Part shown: in pieces, positions 7,895 through 15,425 of the stretch
Position numbering within the stretch: position 1 is the first letter of the stretch
Layout: every line of letters starts with the position of its first letter
DNA from: JBKECF01 sp047974375
GTDB taxonomy: Bacteria; Bacillota; Clostridia; Lachnospirales; CAMZNU01
NCBI GenBank assembly: GCA_047974375.1
Contig: JBKECF010000042.1
Location: 1-19,315 of the forward strand
Length of the DNA stretch: 19,315 nt
Direction of reading: 5' to 3'
The notes under the pieces: model-generated
What the model saw: only the letters and a program-made list of their open reading frames with translations
What the model was told of the DNA's origin: nothing
Databases searched by the model: none
Program-made: the position numbers and the translations under genes

Positions 7895-8803
7895 ATGTAC
7901 GATACTATTATAATAGGAGCAGGTCCGGGAGGACTTACATCTTCTATTTACTTAAACAGAAGTGGACTTAAAACATTACTTATAGAAAAGGGCTTTTCTG
8001 GTGGCCAAATGATAAATACCAGTGAAATAGAAAACTACACAGGCTTTGAAAATATAAATGGTGCAGAGCTATCATTTAAAATGGAAAGCCATGCGAAAAA
8101 AATAGGTGGCACTTTCGTTACGGAAGAGGTATTGGAGTACGATTTAAGTGGACCTGTCAAAAAAATTAAAACAAATAAAAATGAATATGAAAGTAAAACA
8201 GTAATACTTGCTATGGGTGCACATCCTAGAAAAACAGGAATTACAGGAGAAGAGGAGTACAGCCAAGGTGGGGTTTCCTACTGTGCTACTTGTGACGGCG
8301 CTTTTTACCGTGGTAAAAATGTAGCTGTAATAGGTGGTGGTAATACAGCAGTTGAAGATGCAGCCTATTTAGCTAGATTTTGCGAAAAAGTATATATTAT
8401 TCATAGAAGAGATGAATTTCGTGCTGATCAAGCAGAAGTAAAAAAATTAAAAGCTTTTGAAAATGTTGAATACGTTTTAAGCTCTTTACCTGAAGAAATA
8501 TTAGGTAGTGGGGGAAAAGTAACAGGCATAAAAGTAAAAAATAGAGTTACTAATAAGGAAAGTGTTTTAGAAGCAGATGCTGTTTTTATTGCTATTGGTT
8601 CAATTCCAAATTCTGATAACCTAAAAGATGTGGAATTAAACGAAAATAAAAACATAATTACAAATCAACTAATGGAAACTAATTTAAAAGGAGTATATGC
8701 CATTGGTGACATACGAAACACACCTCTTCGCCAAGTTTTAACAGCTTGTAGCGATGGTGCTATAGCTGCCCAATCTATAAATTCCTATATAGGTTCTTTA
8801 TAA
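7895..8803 (+). CDS. trxB: Thioredoxin reductase
   Basis: This cytoplasmic FAD enzyme transfers electrons from NADPH to thioredoxin. At 302 residues it is near the normal length for the low-molecular-weight form. The FAD Rossmann motif IIGAGPGGLTSS is at residues 6-17, and the redox-active CATC is at C130 and C133. The NADPH motif GGGNTAVEDA starts at 147, HRRDEFRA (the HRRxxxR signature of NADPH preference) follows, and the C-terminal FAD motif is AIGDIRNTPLRQ. A strong AAGGAGGAG lies before the ATG. It follows the SLH genes by 18 bp and is 2 bp before the HEPN gene, suggesting one transcript. Ferredoxin-dependent relatives usually lack the HRRxxxR pattern, so NADPH is the likelier donor. 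Confidence 0.93.
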   Translation: MYDTIIIGAGPGGLTSSIYLNRSGLKTLLIEKGFSGGQMINTSEIENYTGFENINGAELSFKMESHAKKIGGTFVTEEVLEYDLSGPVKKIKTNKNEYESKTVILAMGAHPRKTGITGEEEYSQGGVSYCATCDGAFYRGKNVAVIGGGNTAVEDAAYLARFCEKVYIIHRRDEFRADQAEVKKLKAFENVEYVLSSLPEEILGSGGKVTGIKVKNRVTNKESVLEADAVFIAIGSIPNSDNLKDVELNENKNIITNQLMETNLKGVYAIGDIRNTPLRQVLTACSDGAIAAQSINSYIGSL

Positions 8804-8805
8804 TC

Positions 8806-9237
8806 ATGGACAATCGCAGCGGAGTTTTAATTAATAATTACAAAAAGGCAGTTTATAATTTACAAAGTAGAATATATACATACAATACTGAAAATAATGA
8901 AAAATATATAGAAATTATTAGAGAATCCATTGCACAAACTAATGAAATATGCGTAGAATTAGCATGGAAAACAGCAAGAGCCCTTTGCCTTGTATTAGAG
9001 CCAACTATAAATATAGGTGGTTCTAATACAGCTATTAAGCAAGCTTTAAAGTTTGGTGTTATAAAAGATGAAACTCTTGCTAGAGGTATTTTATCGGCAA
9101 TACAAAACAGAAACTTGTCATCCCATGAGTACTTATTAGATAGCGCTATGGAAGGTTATATAGACGTTGTTATGGAAGAATATTTTCCTGTGTACATGGA
9201 ACTGTTAGATGAATTCGAAGAATTTGGTGAAGAATAA
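8806..9237 (+). CDS. HEPN-domain toxin (HI0074-type nucleotidyltransferase substrate-binding protein)
   Basis: This 143-residue all-helical protein contains RNLSSHEY (R102, H107, Y109), exactly the R-x4-H-x-Y motif of HEPN toxins in HEPN/MNT systems. In characterised pairs the Arg and His form the RNase site, and the partner MNT protein adds AMP to the Tyr to silence it. The gene begins 2 nt after the trxB stop with a weak ribosome binding site, so translation probably depends on coupling to trxB. Its stop overlaps the next start by one base (TAATG). Toxicity is inferred from the family and is not shown by the sequence. Confidence 0.78.
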   Translation: MDNRSGVLINNYKKAVYNLQSRIYTYNTENNEKYIEIIRESIAQTNEICVELAWKTARALCLVLEPTINIGGSNTAIKQALKFGVIKDETLARGILSAIQNRNLSSHEYLLDSAMEGYIDVVMEEYFPVYMELLDEFEEFGEE

Positions 9238-9533
9238 TGTTTGGATTATTAGATTCAGATGTTGAATTTATTTTAGACGTAGTAAAAAAGATGAGTACTA
9301 TAGATAAAGTTGGCGTTTATGGTTCGAGAGCTAATAATGGCTATAAATATAATTCTGATATTGATATAGTATTATATGGAAGTATTAGTATGTATGAATT
9401 AGGTGAGATTGATTACATACTAAATAACAAATCACCTTTCCCCTATTTTGTGGATGTAGTGGCTTACGACATTATAACAGATAAGCAATTTAAAATTGAA
9501 ATAGATAAAACAGTTAATATTATTAGTCAATAA
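9237..9533 (+). CDS. MNT-domain nucleotidyltransferase, likely antitoxin of the HEPN partner
   Basis: This 98-residue minimal nucleotidyltransferase has GSRANNGYKYNSDIDIVL (residues 29-46), which matches the GSxAx...SDxD signature. The metal-binding aspartates are D41 and D43, and a likely third is D73 in FVDVVAY. All catalytic positions appear intact, so it should be active. In known type VII-like pairs the MNT protein AMPylates the HEPN toxin. Overlap with the preceding stop gives tight coupling and stoichiometric expression. The toxin-first order is common for HepT/MntA pairs. It ends 9 bp before malQ. Confidence 0.82.
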   Translation: MFGLLDSDVEFILDVVKKMSTIDKVGVYGSRANNGYKYNSDIDIVLYGSISMYELGEIDYILNNKSPFPYFVDVVAYDIITDKQFKIEIDKTVNIISQ

Positions 9534-9542
9534 GGAGGGTAT

Positions 9543-11180
9543 ATGGTAGACAGAAAAAGTGGAATTTTGGTGCATCCAACTTCATTTCCATCGAAATATG
9601 GCATTGGCGATTTAAATGGTGCCTATGATTTTATAGATTTTTTAGAAAAAGCAAATCAAAAACTTTGGCAAGTATTGCCATTGGGGCCTACAAGTTTTGG
9701 GGATTCCCCATATCAAAGTTTTTCAACTTTTGCTGGCAACGACTTATTAATTAGCCCAGATGAACTAATACGCATGGGGCACATTACAGAAGGTGACATT
9801 GAGCCAAGGGATTTTGACCCCGTTTCTGTGGAATACGGTAATGTAATTAAATATAAAAATAATATACTTAAAAAAGCCTTTGTTGCATTTAAAGAAGGGA
9901 CCAAGTCTAAGGAAAAAAAGAAGTTTAATCATTTTGTAAATAGTAATCCTTGGATTATAGATTACTCCATGTTTAGGGCAATAAAAGATTACTATATTAA
10001 AAAAAGAGAAAATGAATTTGAGAGTGTAGAACTAAGGGATTATCGAAGTGAAAACCCACTATTAACAGAAGACCAAATAAAGGATTATTACTATGGTGCA
10101 ATGTGGAATACATGGGACGAAAGCATAAAAAATAGAGAACCTGATGCTATGGAGTTCTGGAAAGAAAAATTAGAAAATGAAATTGAATACTATAAATATA
10201 CACAGTACGAATTTTTCAGACAATGGCAAGAAGTAAAGGAATATGCAAATAGTAAGGATATAAAAATAATTGGTGATATTCCAATTTTTGTGTCCATGGA
10301 TTCAGCAGATGTATGGGTTTATCCAAGTCTATTTCACCTAGACAAAAAAGGTTCACCAACGAAGGTGGCAGGAGTTCCACCAGATTATTTTAGCGAAACA
10401 GGTCAGCTATGGGGCAACCCGTTGTATAACTGGACTATACATAGCAAAACTAAGTACAAATGGTGGGTAAAAAGAATTTCGGCTACACTAAAAATGGTAG
10501 ATATAGTTCGTATTGACCACTTTAGAGCCTTTCAAGATTATTGGGCAGTAGATTTCGGCGAAAAAACAGCCATAAAAGGAAAATGGGAAAAAGGTCCAGA
10601 AAAAGGCTTGTTTAATGCCATAAAAAGGGAACTAGGAAATTTACCTATTATTGCTGAGGACTTAGGAATAATAACAGATGATGTACGGAAATTGCGAGAA
10701 GAATTAGGTCTGCCAGGAATGAAAATTTTACAATTTGCCTTTGATACAGAAACAGAAAATGCCTATTTACCTCACAATTTTGAAGACGTACATAGTGTTT
10801 GTTATACTGGTACTCACGACAACAATACAACTTTTGGTTGGCATAAGGAGTTAACGCCAGAGGTAAAAGATGTATTACATAGATATTTAAACGTAAGTGG
10901 CGACGATATAGCATGGGATTTAATAAGGCTATGTTTTTCCACTGTATCCGAATATGCAATTGTGCCTGTACAAGATGTGCTTAGTTTAAATGGAAGTGCA
11001 AGAATGAATACCCCAGGGGTTGCCGTTGGCAATTGGCAGTTTAGATATATTGATGGTGCTTTAAATGACGGTATGGCAGAAGGACTTAGGTATTTAAGTA
11101 AAATGTTTGATAGAAATTTAGAAAATTTAGAAGACGATATAAAAGATGAAGTAGAAAATAAAGAGGGTAATAATGACTAA
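9543..11180 (+). CDS. malQ: 4-alpha-glucanotransferase (amylomaltase, GH77)
   Basis: This cytoplasmic enzyme moves alpha-1,4-glucan segments between maltodextrins during glycogen or maltodextrin metabolism. The 545 residues show the whole GH77 pattern: SGILVHPTSFPSKYGIGD at the N-terminus, LWQVLPLGPTSFGDSPYQS, IGDIPIFVSMDSADVW, and GVPPDYFSETGQLWGNPLY (the 250s-type loop). The nucleophile is D325 in VRIDHFR, the acid/base E372 in IIAEDLG, and the transition-state aspartate D426 in YTGTHDNNT. The length is slightly above the usual ~500 because of a lysine-rich insertion near 120-170. GGAGGG precedes the ATG. No other maltose gene is adjacent, so it probably serves general glycogen turnover. 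Confidence 0.95.
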   Translation: MVDRKSGILVHPTSFPSKYGIGDLNGAYDFIDFLEKANQKLWQVLPLGPTSFGDSPYQSFSTFAGNDLLISPDELIRMGHITEGDIEPRDFDPVSVEYGNVIKYKNNILKKAFVAFKEGTKSKEKKKFNHFVNSNPWIIDYSMFRAIKDYYIKKRENEFESVELRDYRSENPLLTEDQIKDYYYGAMWNTWDESIKNREPDAMEFWKEKLENEIEYYKYTQYEFFRQWQEVKEYANSKDIKIIGDIPIFVSMDSADVWVYPSLFHLDKKGSPTKVAGVPPDYFSETGQLWGNPLYNWTIHSKTKYKWWVKRISATLKMVDIVRIDHFRAFQDYWAVDFGEKTAIKGKWEKGPEKGLFNAIKRELGNLPIIAEDLGIITDDVRKLREELGLPGMKILQFAFDTETENAYLPHNFEDVHSVCYTGTHDNNTTFGWHKELTPEVKDVLHRYLNVSGDDIAWDLIRLCFSTVSEYAIVPVQDVLSLNGSARMNTPGVAVGNWQFRYIDGALNDGMAEGLRYLSKMFDRNLENLEDDIKDEVENKEGNND

Positions 11181-11820
11181 ACGTTATATGGTATTTATTT
11201 TTAGTATTTTTGTTAATGCATTTGGTAATGCTTTAATGTTAAAAGGGAGTGTTGGTTCTACGCCTTGGGCTGCGGCTTTTGATAATATGGCTCAATTTAC
11301 AAATTTAACGCCAGGCGCTTGTTGTATTATTTTGTCTATAATTTTTTATATAGTTGCAAAAATAGTAGGTAAAGATTTCGACATGAAAGAAACAATTATT
11401 TGTGCTATTTCTTCAGCTAGTTACGGTGGTATAACAGATTTATATTTATTAGTAATAGGTTATGAGCCATCTACGTCCGTTGTGGTAAACTATATACTAG
11501 CTATTGTAGGTATAGTTGTAGTTGCCTATTCTGTATCCATAGCAATACAGGCAAATGTTGGCTATTTAGCCATTGATAATTACGCTAGAAACTTAAAAGT
11601 CTATGTATTTAAAAATAATGTAATAAAAGCAGTACTCTTCACATCAGCAACGGCAATTGCCATTGCTGTAGTAACTGGATTTTTGAGTGGTAGAATTAAA
11701 AATATAACAGTTTTAACTTTACTAGTTACATTATTTTTAGGAAATATAATTGCTGTATTTGATAAATTATGTGTAATAAAATTTCCAAATGTTAATAGAA
11801 AAATTGTACAAAGTAGTTAA
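11173..11820 (+). CDS. YczE/YitT-like integral membrane protein
   Basis: This 215-residue, strongly hydrophobic protein has about five to six predicted membrane segments. The N-terminal sequence (FVNAFGNALMLKGSVGSTPW) and GYLAIDNYAR in the second half recall the YczE/COG2364 membrane family, in which GxxPWxxF-type motifs occur early. The substrate and role are unknown, although some family members are near transport or antibiotic biosynthesis genes. It overlaps malQ by 8 nt and is the last gene before a strong terminator, so it is the end of the transcription unit. Confidence 0.7.
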   Translation: MTKRYMVFIFSIFVNAFGNALMLKGSVGSTPWAAAFDNMAQFTNLTPGACCIILSIIFYIVAKIVGKDFDMKETIICAISSASYGGITDLYLLVIGYEPSTSVVVNYILAIVGIVVVAYSVSIAIQANVGYLAIDNYARNLKVYVFKNNVIKAVLFTSATAIAIAVVTGFLSGRIKNITVLTLLVTLFLGNIIAVFDKLCVIKFPNVNRKIVQSS

Positions 11821-11871
11821 AAAAATCTGTAGGGAAATTGCAATTGTTAAGCAATTTCCCTACAGATTTTT
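11821..11871. terminator. Perfect 21-bp bidirectional terminator between convergent genes
   Basis: Bases 11821-11841 are the exact reverse complement of 11851-11871, with a 9-nt loop. An A run opens and a T run closes the hairpin, so it can terminate transcription on both strands. It begins directly after the stop codon of the membrane-protein gene and overlaps the tyrA stop codon (11870-11872). Confidence 0.92.
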
Positions 11872-12952
11872 ATATTACATTAAAGCTCATATTTATAAGT
11901 AATTCCTTTGCTCTAACTAAATCATCTTCATCTTTAAATTGTATTTTTAATACACCTTCGTCGTATTCCCTGTTGTTTACAATGCTTATATTTTTTATGC
12001 TTATTTCATTAAAGCTAAGGACGCTACACATAGTTGCAAGTACACCGGGTTTATCTTCAATGTTAACACTTAAGGTGTACTTGGTAGACTTTCTATTTTC
12101 AAAAGTATTCCTGTAAGTTTGGCTACTTTCGAAAAAATTATAAATATTTTTTTCTTCTTTATTTTTCAATGTAGTTATTACTTCATTAATTGTGTTGTTA
12201 AAATTTTCTAAAAAACATATAATCTCTTTTCTGTTATCCATAGAAATGGCGGTCCAAATATTAGGGTTAGAGCTAGCTATTCTAGTAATATCCTTAAAGC
12301 CACCTGCTGCTAGTTTGTGCATATTTAGTTCACTATCTAAATCCTTTACGGTATTTACAAGGGCACTGGCTATAAGGTGTGGGCTGTGGCTTATTCCACT
12401 AACTGCTTTATCGTGACTTTTGCCATCCATTACAAGAGGTATAGCACCGATTGTTTTTATTAATGATTTAAGGGACTCTAGGGATTTTTTTTCAATATAG
12501 GGTAGTGGAGTAAGTATAAAATAGGCATTTTCAAATAAATAGTCTAGACTATTTTGGTACCCGACTTTTTCTGAGCCAGTCATGGGGTGACCACCAATGT
12601 AGTTGGCATTTATTTTTTCCATTTCTTTGCTTATGGAATTTTTTGTGCTGCCTAAATCGGATATTAAACAATCCTTAGGTAAAAAGGGTTGTATAAATTT
12701 AATTTCATTAATAATTAAGTTAATAGGCGTGGCAAAAAATACAATGTTACAATTGCTGAAAAATTCTTTATTTATTTGTTCAAAGTCACCAAAGACATAA
12801 TCTTCTATTATTTTATCATTTTTAGCCTCAATTAAGTCATCTTCTGTTAGATTATAAGCCACTATATTTATGTTTGTGTGTTTCTTTATGGCTTTAGCCA
12901 GTGAACCGCCCATAAGTCCTAAGCCTACAATGCCTATTTTATTTATTTCCAT
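11870..12952 (-). CDS. tyrA: Prephenate dehydrogenase with C-terminal ACT domain
   Basis: This enzyme oxidatively decarboxylates prephenate to 4-hydroxyphenylpyruvate with NAD(P)+ in tyrosine synthesis. The 360 residues begin with the dinucleotide motif GIVGLGLMGGS (7-17). SDLGSTK, GGHPMTGSEKVGY (H122), SGISHSPHL (H189) and FKDITRIASSNPNIW (R224) mark the catalytic and prephenate-binding region. Residues about 291-360 form an ACT domain with EDKPGVLA, suggesting feedback control by an amino acid, probably tyrosine. GAGGG lies 5 nt upstream of the ATG. It stands apart from other aromatic genes. It is downstream of the DsbA-like gene on the same strand, separated by about 80 bp containing a hairpin. 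Confidence 0.92.
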   Translation of the reverse strand: MEINKIGIVGLGLMGGSLAKAIKKHTNINIVAYNLTEDDLIEAKNDKIIEDYVFGDFEQINKEFFSNCNIVFFATPINLIINEIKFIQPFLPKDCLISDLGSTKNSISKEMEKINANYIGGHPMTGSEKVGYQNSLDYLFENAYFILTPLPYIEKKSLESLKSLIKTIGAIPLVMDGKSHDKAVSGISHSPHLIASALVNTVKDLDSELNMHKLAAGGFKDITRIASSNPNIWTAISMDNRKEIICFLENFNNTINEVITTLKNKEEKNIYNFFESSQTYRNTFENRKSTKYTLSVNIEDKPGVLATMCSVLSFNEISIKNISIVNNREYDEGVLKIQFKDEDDLVRAKELLINMSFNVI

Positions 12953-12988
12953 ATTAGCCCTCTGCTATTCTCCTTACTTCGCTAGTTT

Positions 12989-13021
12989 AATGCCAAAGCT
13001 ATAAAAGATAACTTTGGCATT
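12989..13021 (-). terminator. Hairpin between the DsbA-like gene and tyrA, possible weak terminator
   Basis: AATGCCAAAG (12989-12998) pairs perfectly with CTTTGGCATT (13012-13021) around a 13-nt loop, 9 bp after the DsbA-like stop codon. On the minus strand the tail is only TTAAAC, so termination may be partial and tyrA may be reached by read-through. No clear separate tyrA promoter is visible in the remaining gap. Confidence 0.5.
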
Positions 13022-13030
13022 TTCATTATA

Positions 13031-13723
13031 TTATTCTGTTTCCTCAGTTTCTATAGGGTCCACTGTTTTAATGAAAGCTTTTAATGTATCTAAAGTTTCA
13101 ACAGTTTCTTCAGGAATTTCATCATTAATTACGACAGAAGGAACTTCATTAAGGCCTAGAATTTTCATTTCTGTTTTATTAATAATTAAGTCTATGTATC
13201 TTTCTAAATTTGAATCGCCTAGTTGGAAAAAGTCACTTACTTCTTCAAAACTTTCCATTTTTGTCCATTGGTCATAAGTATTAAAAACTTTGTATATAGT
13301 TTTTAAATCATTTAAATTGTCAATTCTTTCGAAAATAAAATCGTCATACTTAAATTTGCCTAAGTCTATAAATTTTAATTCTAAATAAATATTTCCGTCT
13401 TCAATTTCCTTAGTTAAATACTCATGAGATTCCAAAAAGAAATCTTTGCAATAGGAACATTGAAAAGAAATGTATTCAGTCATTTTGTAAGGGGCGTCTT
13501 CCTTTCCAAAAGTAAGGGAGAAATTCCCTATTTGGTCGTAAGTTTTTATATTTGATGTAGATAAATTGCTACCGCCTGCATCTAAAATAAATTTTTCTTC
13601 AGAAAAATCCTTCTCTGTTTTTCCAACGCTATCTTTTACAGTTACTTCTGCATCAGCATATACATTTACTGCTCCTAGTGCCAAAATTGTGCCTAGTGCC
13701 AACGTACTAATAATTTTTTTCAT
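13031..13723 (-). CDS. Secreted DsbA-like thioredoxin-fold protein
   Basis: The 230-residue product starts with a signal peptide (KK, hydrophobic core, NVYA near residue 23). A thioredoxin fold follows: FGKEDAPYKMTEYISFQCSYC places a CxxC at C89-C92 after the beta strand, and EVPSVVIN contains the expected cis-proline P195. The helical insertion in between is as in DsbA/BdbD. It would form or reshuffle disulfides in exported proteins. The dipeptide between the cysteines is Ser-Tyr rather than the classic Pro-His, so redox strength may differ. The acidic Glu/Thr-rich tail (ETEETE) is unusual. AAGGAG precedes the ATG. A DsbB/BdbC partner is not in the window. Confidence 0.78.
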   Translation of the reverse strand: MKKIISTLALGTILALGAVNVYADAEVTVKDSVGKTEKDFSEEKFILDAGGSNLSTSNIKTYDQIGNFSLTFGKEDAPYKMTEYISFQCSYCKDFFLESHEYLTKEIEDGNIYLELKFIDLGKFKYDDFIFERIDNLNDLKTIYKVFNTYDQWTKMESFEEVSDFFQLGDSNLERYIDLIINKTEMKILGLNEVPSVVINDEIPEETVETLDTLKAFIKTVDPIETEETE

Positions 13724-13740
13724 TTAATTCTCCTTATAAA

Positions 13741-13768
13741 TTGCTATAGTTCTAATGGAAAGTATAAA
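13741..13768 (+). promoter_or_regulatory. Candidate promoter of the nucleoside-uptake operon
   Basis: TTGCTA at 13741-13746 and TATAAA at 13763-13768 are 16 nt apart on the plus strand. The -10 overlaps the -10 of the divergent promoter on the other strand. A TGGAAA/TTTCCA inverted repeat (13756-13761 and 13772-13777) spans both -10 elements and could be an operator. Confidence 0.45.
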
Positions 13769-13789
13769 ATATTTCCACATATATTGCAA
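13761..13789 (-). promoter_or_regulatory. Candidate promoter of the DsbA-like gene
   Basis: Read on the minus strand, TTGCAA (13789-13784) is followed after exactly 17 nt by TATACT (13766-13761). Its start point would be roughly 30 nt before the AAGGAG-preceded ATG. It overlaps the divergent promoter, so the two directions may compete or share a regulator. Confidence 0.55.
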
Positions 13790-13806
13790 TAGGAGGTATG
13801 GTTTTA

Positions 13807-13839
13807 ATGGAAACTTATTATGATTTTCTTTACAAGTAA
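13807..13839 (+). CDS. Possible 10-residue leader peptide upstream of the nucleoside operon
   Basis: AGGAGG at 13791-13796 is followed 10 nt later by an ATG opening METYYDFLYK and a TAA, 51 bp before the ABC-ATPase start. An alternative ATG at 13798 in the same frame adds three residues but is too close to the AGGAGG. The peptide is rich in Tyr and Phe. No attenuator hairpin is evident between it and the GTG start, so a regulatory role is speculative. Confidence 0.25.
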   Translation: METYYDFLYK

Positions 13840-13890
13840 CATATTAAGTGATAAATTACTAGATATCATATTATAAATAAGGAGGTATTT

Positions 13891-15414
13891 GTGGAAGATA
13901 AGGAATATGTAATTGAAATGCTTAATATTACAAAGGAATTTCCTGGTATAAAAGCAAATGACAATATTACAATTCGACTGGAAAAAGGTACAGTTCATGC
14001 TTTACTTGGCGAAAACGGCGCTGGTAAATCAACGTTAATGAGCGTGCTTTTTGGTTTGTATCAGCCAGAAGAAGGTAGACTTAAAGTAAGAGGCGAAGAA
14101 GTAACTATATCCGACCCAAATGTGGCTACTCGTCTGGGTATTGGTATGGTTCACCAGCATTTTAAGTTGGTAGAATGTTTTAGTGCTATTGAGAATATAG
14201 TTTTAGGTAGCGAACCAAATTTAAGTTTTGGAAGAGTGGATTTTCAACAAGCAAGAAAAAAACTTGTAGAGTTAGCTGAAAAGTATGCATTGCACGTAGA
14301 ACTGGATATGCTAATTTCAGACATGACAGTAGGTATGCAACAGCGTACAGAAATATTAAAAATGTTGTATAGAGATGCAGAGATACTTATATTTGATGAG
14401 CCTACAGCTGTTCTTACACCGCAAGAAATTGAGGGTCTGCTAGCAGTAATGAAAGAAATGACAAAGGAAGGTAAATCGATAATAATTATTACTCACAAAC
14501 TTAAAGAAATAAAAGCCGTAGCTAAAGAATGTACTGTAATACGTAAAGGTAAAGGCATTGGAACTGTAGACGTAGCCTCAACTAATATACAAGAAATGGC
14601 AGACATGATGGTTGGTCGTCAAGTTAAGTTTAAACGTGAGAAAAAAGAGGCAACTCCTGGAGAAGAAATATTACGTACAGAAAACTTAAATCATACAAAT
14701 TCTAGAGGTGTGCATAAACTTAAAGATGTATCCCTGAGTGTAAGAGCTGGTGAAATTCTTGGAATTGCTGGGATAGAAGGCAATGGTCAAACAGAATTAA
14801 TAAATGCAATAACTGGATTGGATACGGATTTCCAAGGTGATGTTTATTTCAAAAATAAAAACATTACAAAGGAAAGTATACGTGACAAAACCTTAGAAGG
14901 CATAGGTCACATACCGGAAGATAGGCATAGGTACGGTCTTGTATTGGAGTATTCTATAGAAGACAACATGATATTGCAAACTTATTTTAAAGAGCCTTTT
15001 AGTAAAAATGGTGTTTTAAATAAAAAAGCAATTAGGGCACAATCAGAAGAAATAATAAAAAGGTTTGATGTTCGTTCTGGCCAAGGGAGTATAACGGAGT
15101 CCCGTAGCATGAGTGGTGGAAATCAGCAAAAAGCTATAATAGGCCGTGAAATGATACGTGAACCAAAATTCTTATTGGCAGCACAACCTACAAGAGGTTT
15201 AGACGTTGGAGCAATTGAATTTGTGCATAAGGAATTAATAGGAGCAAGAGATGCTGGCAAGGCTGTGTTATTAGTATCTCTTGAATTGGAAGAAATACTA
15301 AATGTTTCCGATAGAATACTAGTTATGTACGAGGGCGAAATAGTGGCAGAATTAGACCCAAAAACAACTAATGAACAAGAAATAGGCCTTTATATGGCAG
15401 GTACGACTAAATAG
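13891..15414 (+). CDS. nupO: Nucleoside ABC transporter, double ATP-binding subunit (NupO-like)
   Basis: This peripheral membrane ATPase energises uptake of nucleosides (BmpA-type, distant relative of RbsA). It starts at a GTG preceded by AAGGAGG. The 507 residues hold two ATPase domains. The first has Walker A GENGAGKST (40-48), Q-loop VHQHFKLV, signature VGMQQR (147-152), Walker B LIFDEP (166-171) and switch H202. The second has a degenerate Walker A GIEGNGQTEL (294-303), IPEDRHRYGL, signature SMSGGNQQK (406-414) and LLAAQPTRGLD (428-438), where Gln replaces the catalytic Glu. One degenerate site is typical of this family. The two permease genes and deoC follow. No bmpA lipoprotein gene is next to it. 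Confidence 0.88.
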   Translation: MEDKEYVIEMLNITKEFPGIKANDNITIRLEKGTVHALLGENGAGKSTLMSVLFGLYQPEEGRLKVRGEEVTISDPNVATRLGIGMVHQHFKLVECFSAIENIVLGSEPNLSFGRVDFQQARKKLVELAEKYALHVELDMLISDMTVGMQQRTEILKMLYRDAEILIFDEPTAVLTPQEIEGLLAVMKEMTKEGKSIIIITHKLKEIKAVAKECTVIRKGKGIGTVDVASTNIQEMADMMVGRQVKFKREKKEATPGEEILRTENLNHTNSRGVHKLKDVSLSVRAGEILGIAGIEGNGQTELINAITGLDTDFQGDVYFKNKNITKESIRDKTLEGIGHIPEDRHRYGLVLEYSIEDNMILQTYFKEPFSKNGVLNKKAIRAQSEEIIKRFDVRSGQGSITESRSMSGGNQQKAIIGREMIREPKFLLAAQPTRGLDVGAIEFVHKELIGARDAGKAVLLVSLELEEILNVSDRILVMYEGEIVAELDPKTTNEQEIGLYMAGTTK

Positions 15415-15425
15415 GAGGAGAAAAA

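Noticed and set aside
11838..13277. Plus-strand open frames opposite tyrA and the DsbA-like gene
   Set aside because: They lie antisense to clear protein families and have no recognisable domains or ribosome binding sites.
13791..13890. Purine or other riboswitch before the nucleoside operon
   Set aside because: The leader is short and I could not match the conserved purine-riboswitch loops or any paired three-helix layout.
14680..15200. Damaged second ATPase domain in NupO
   Set aside because: The degenerate Walker A and Gln in place of Glu are normal for double-ATPase subunits of the sugar and nucleoside importer group.
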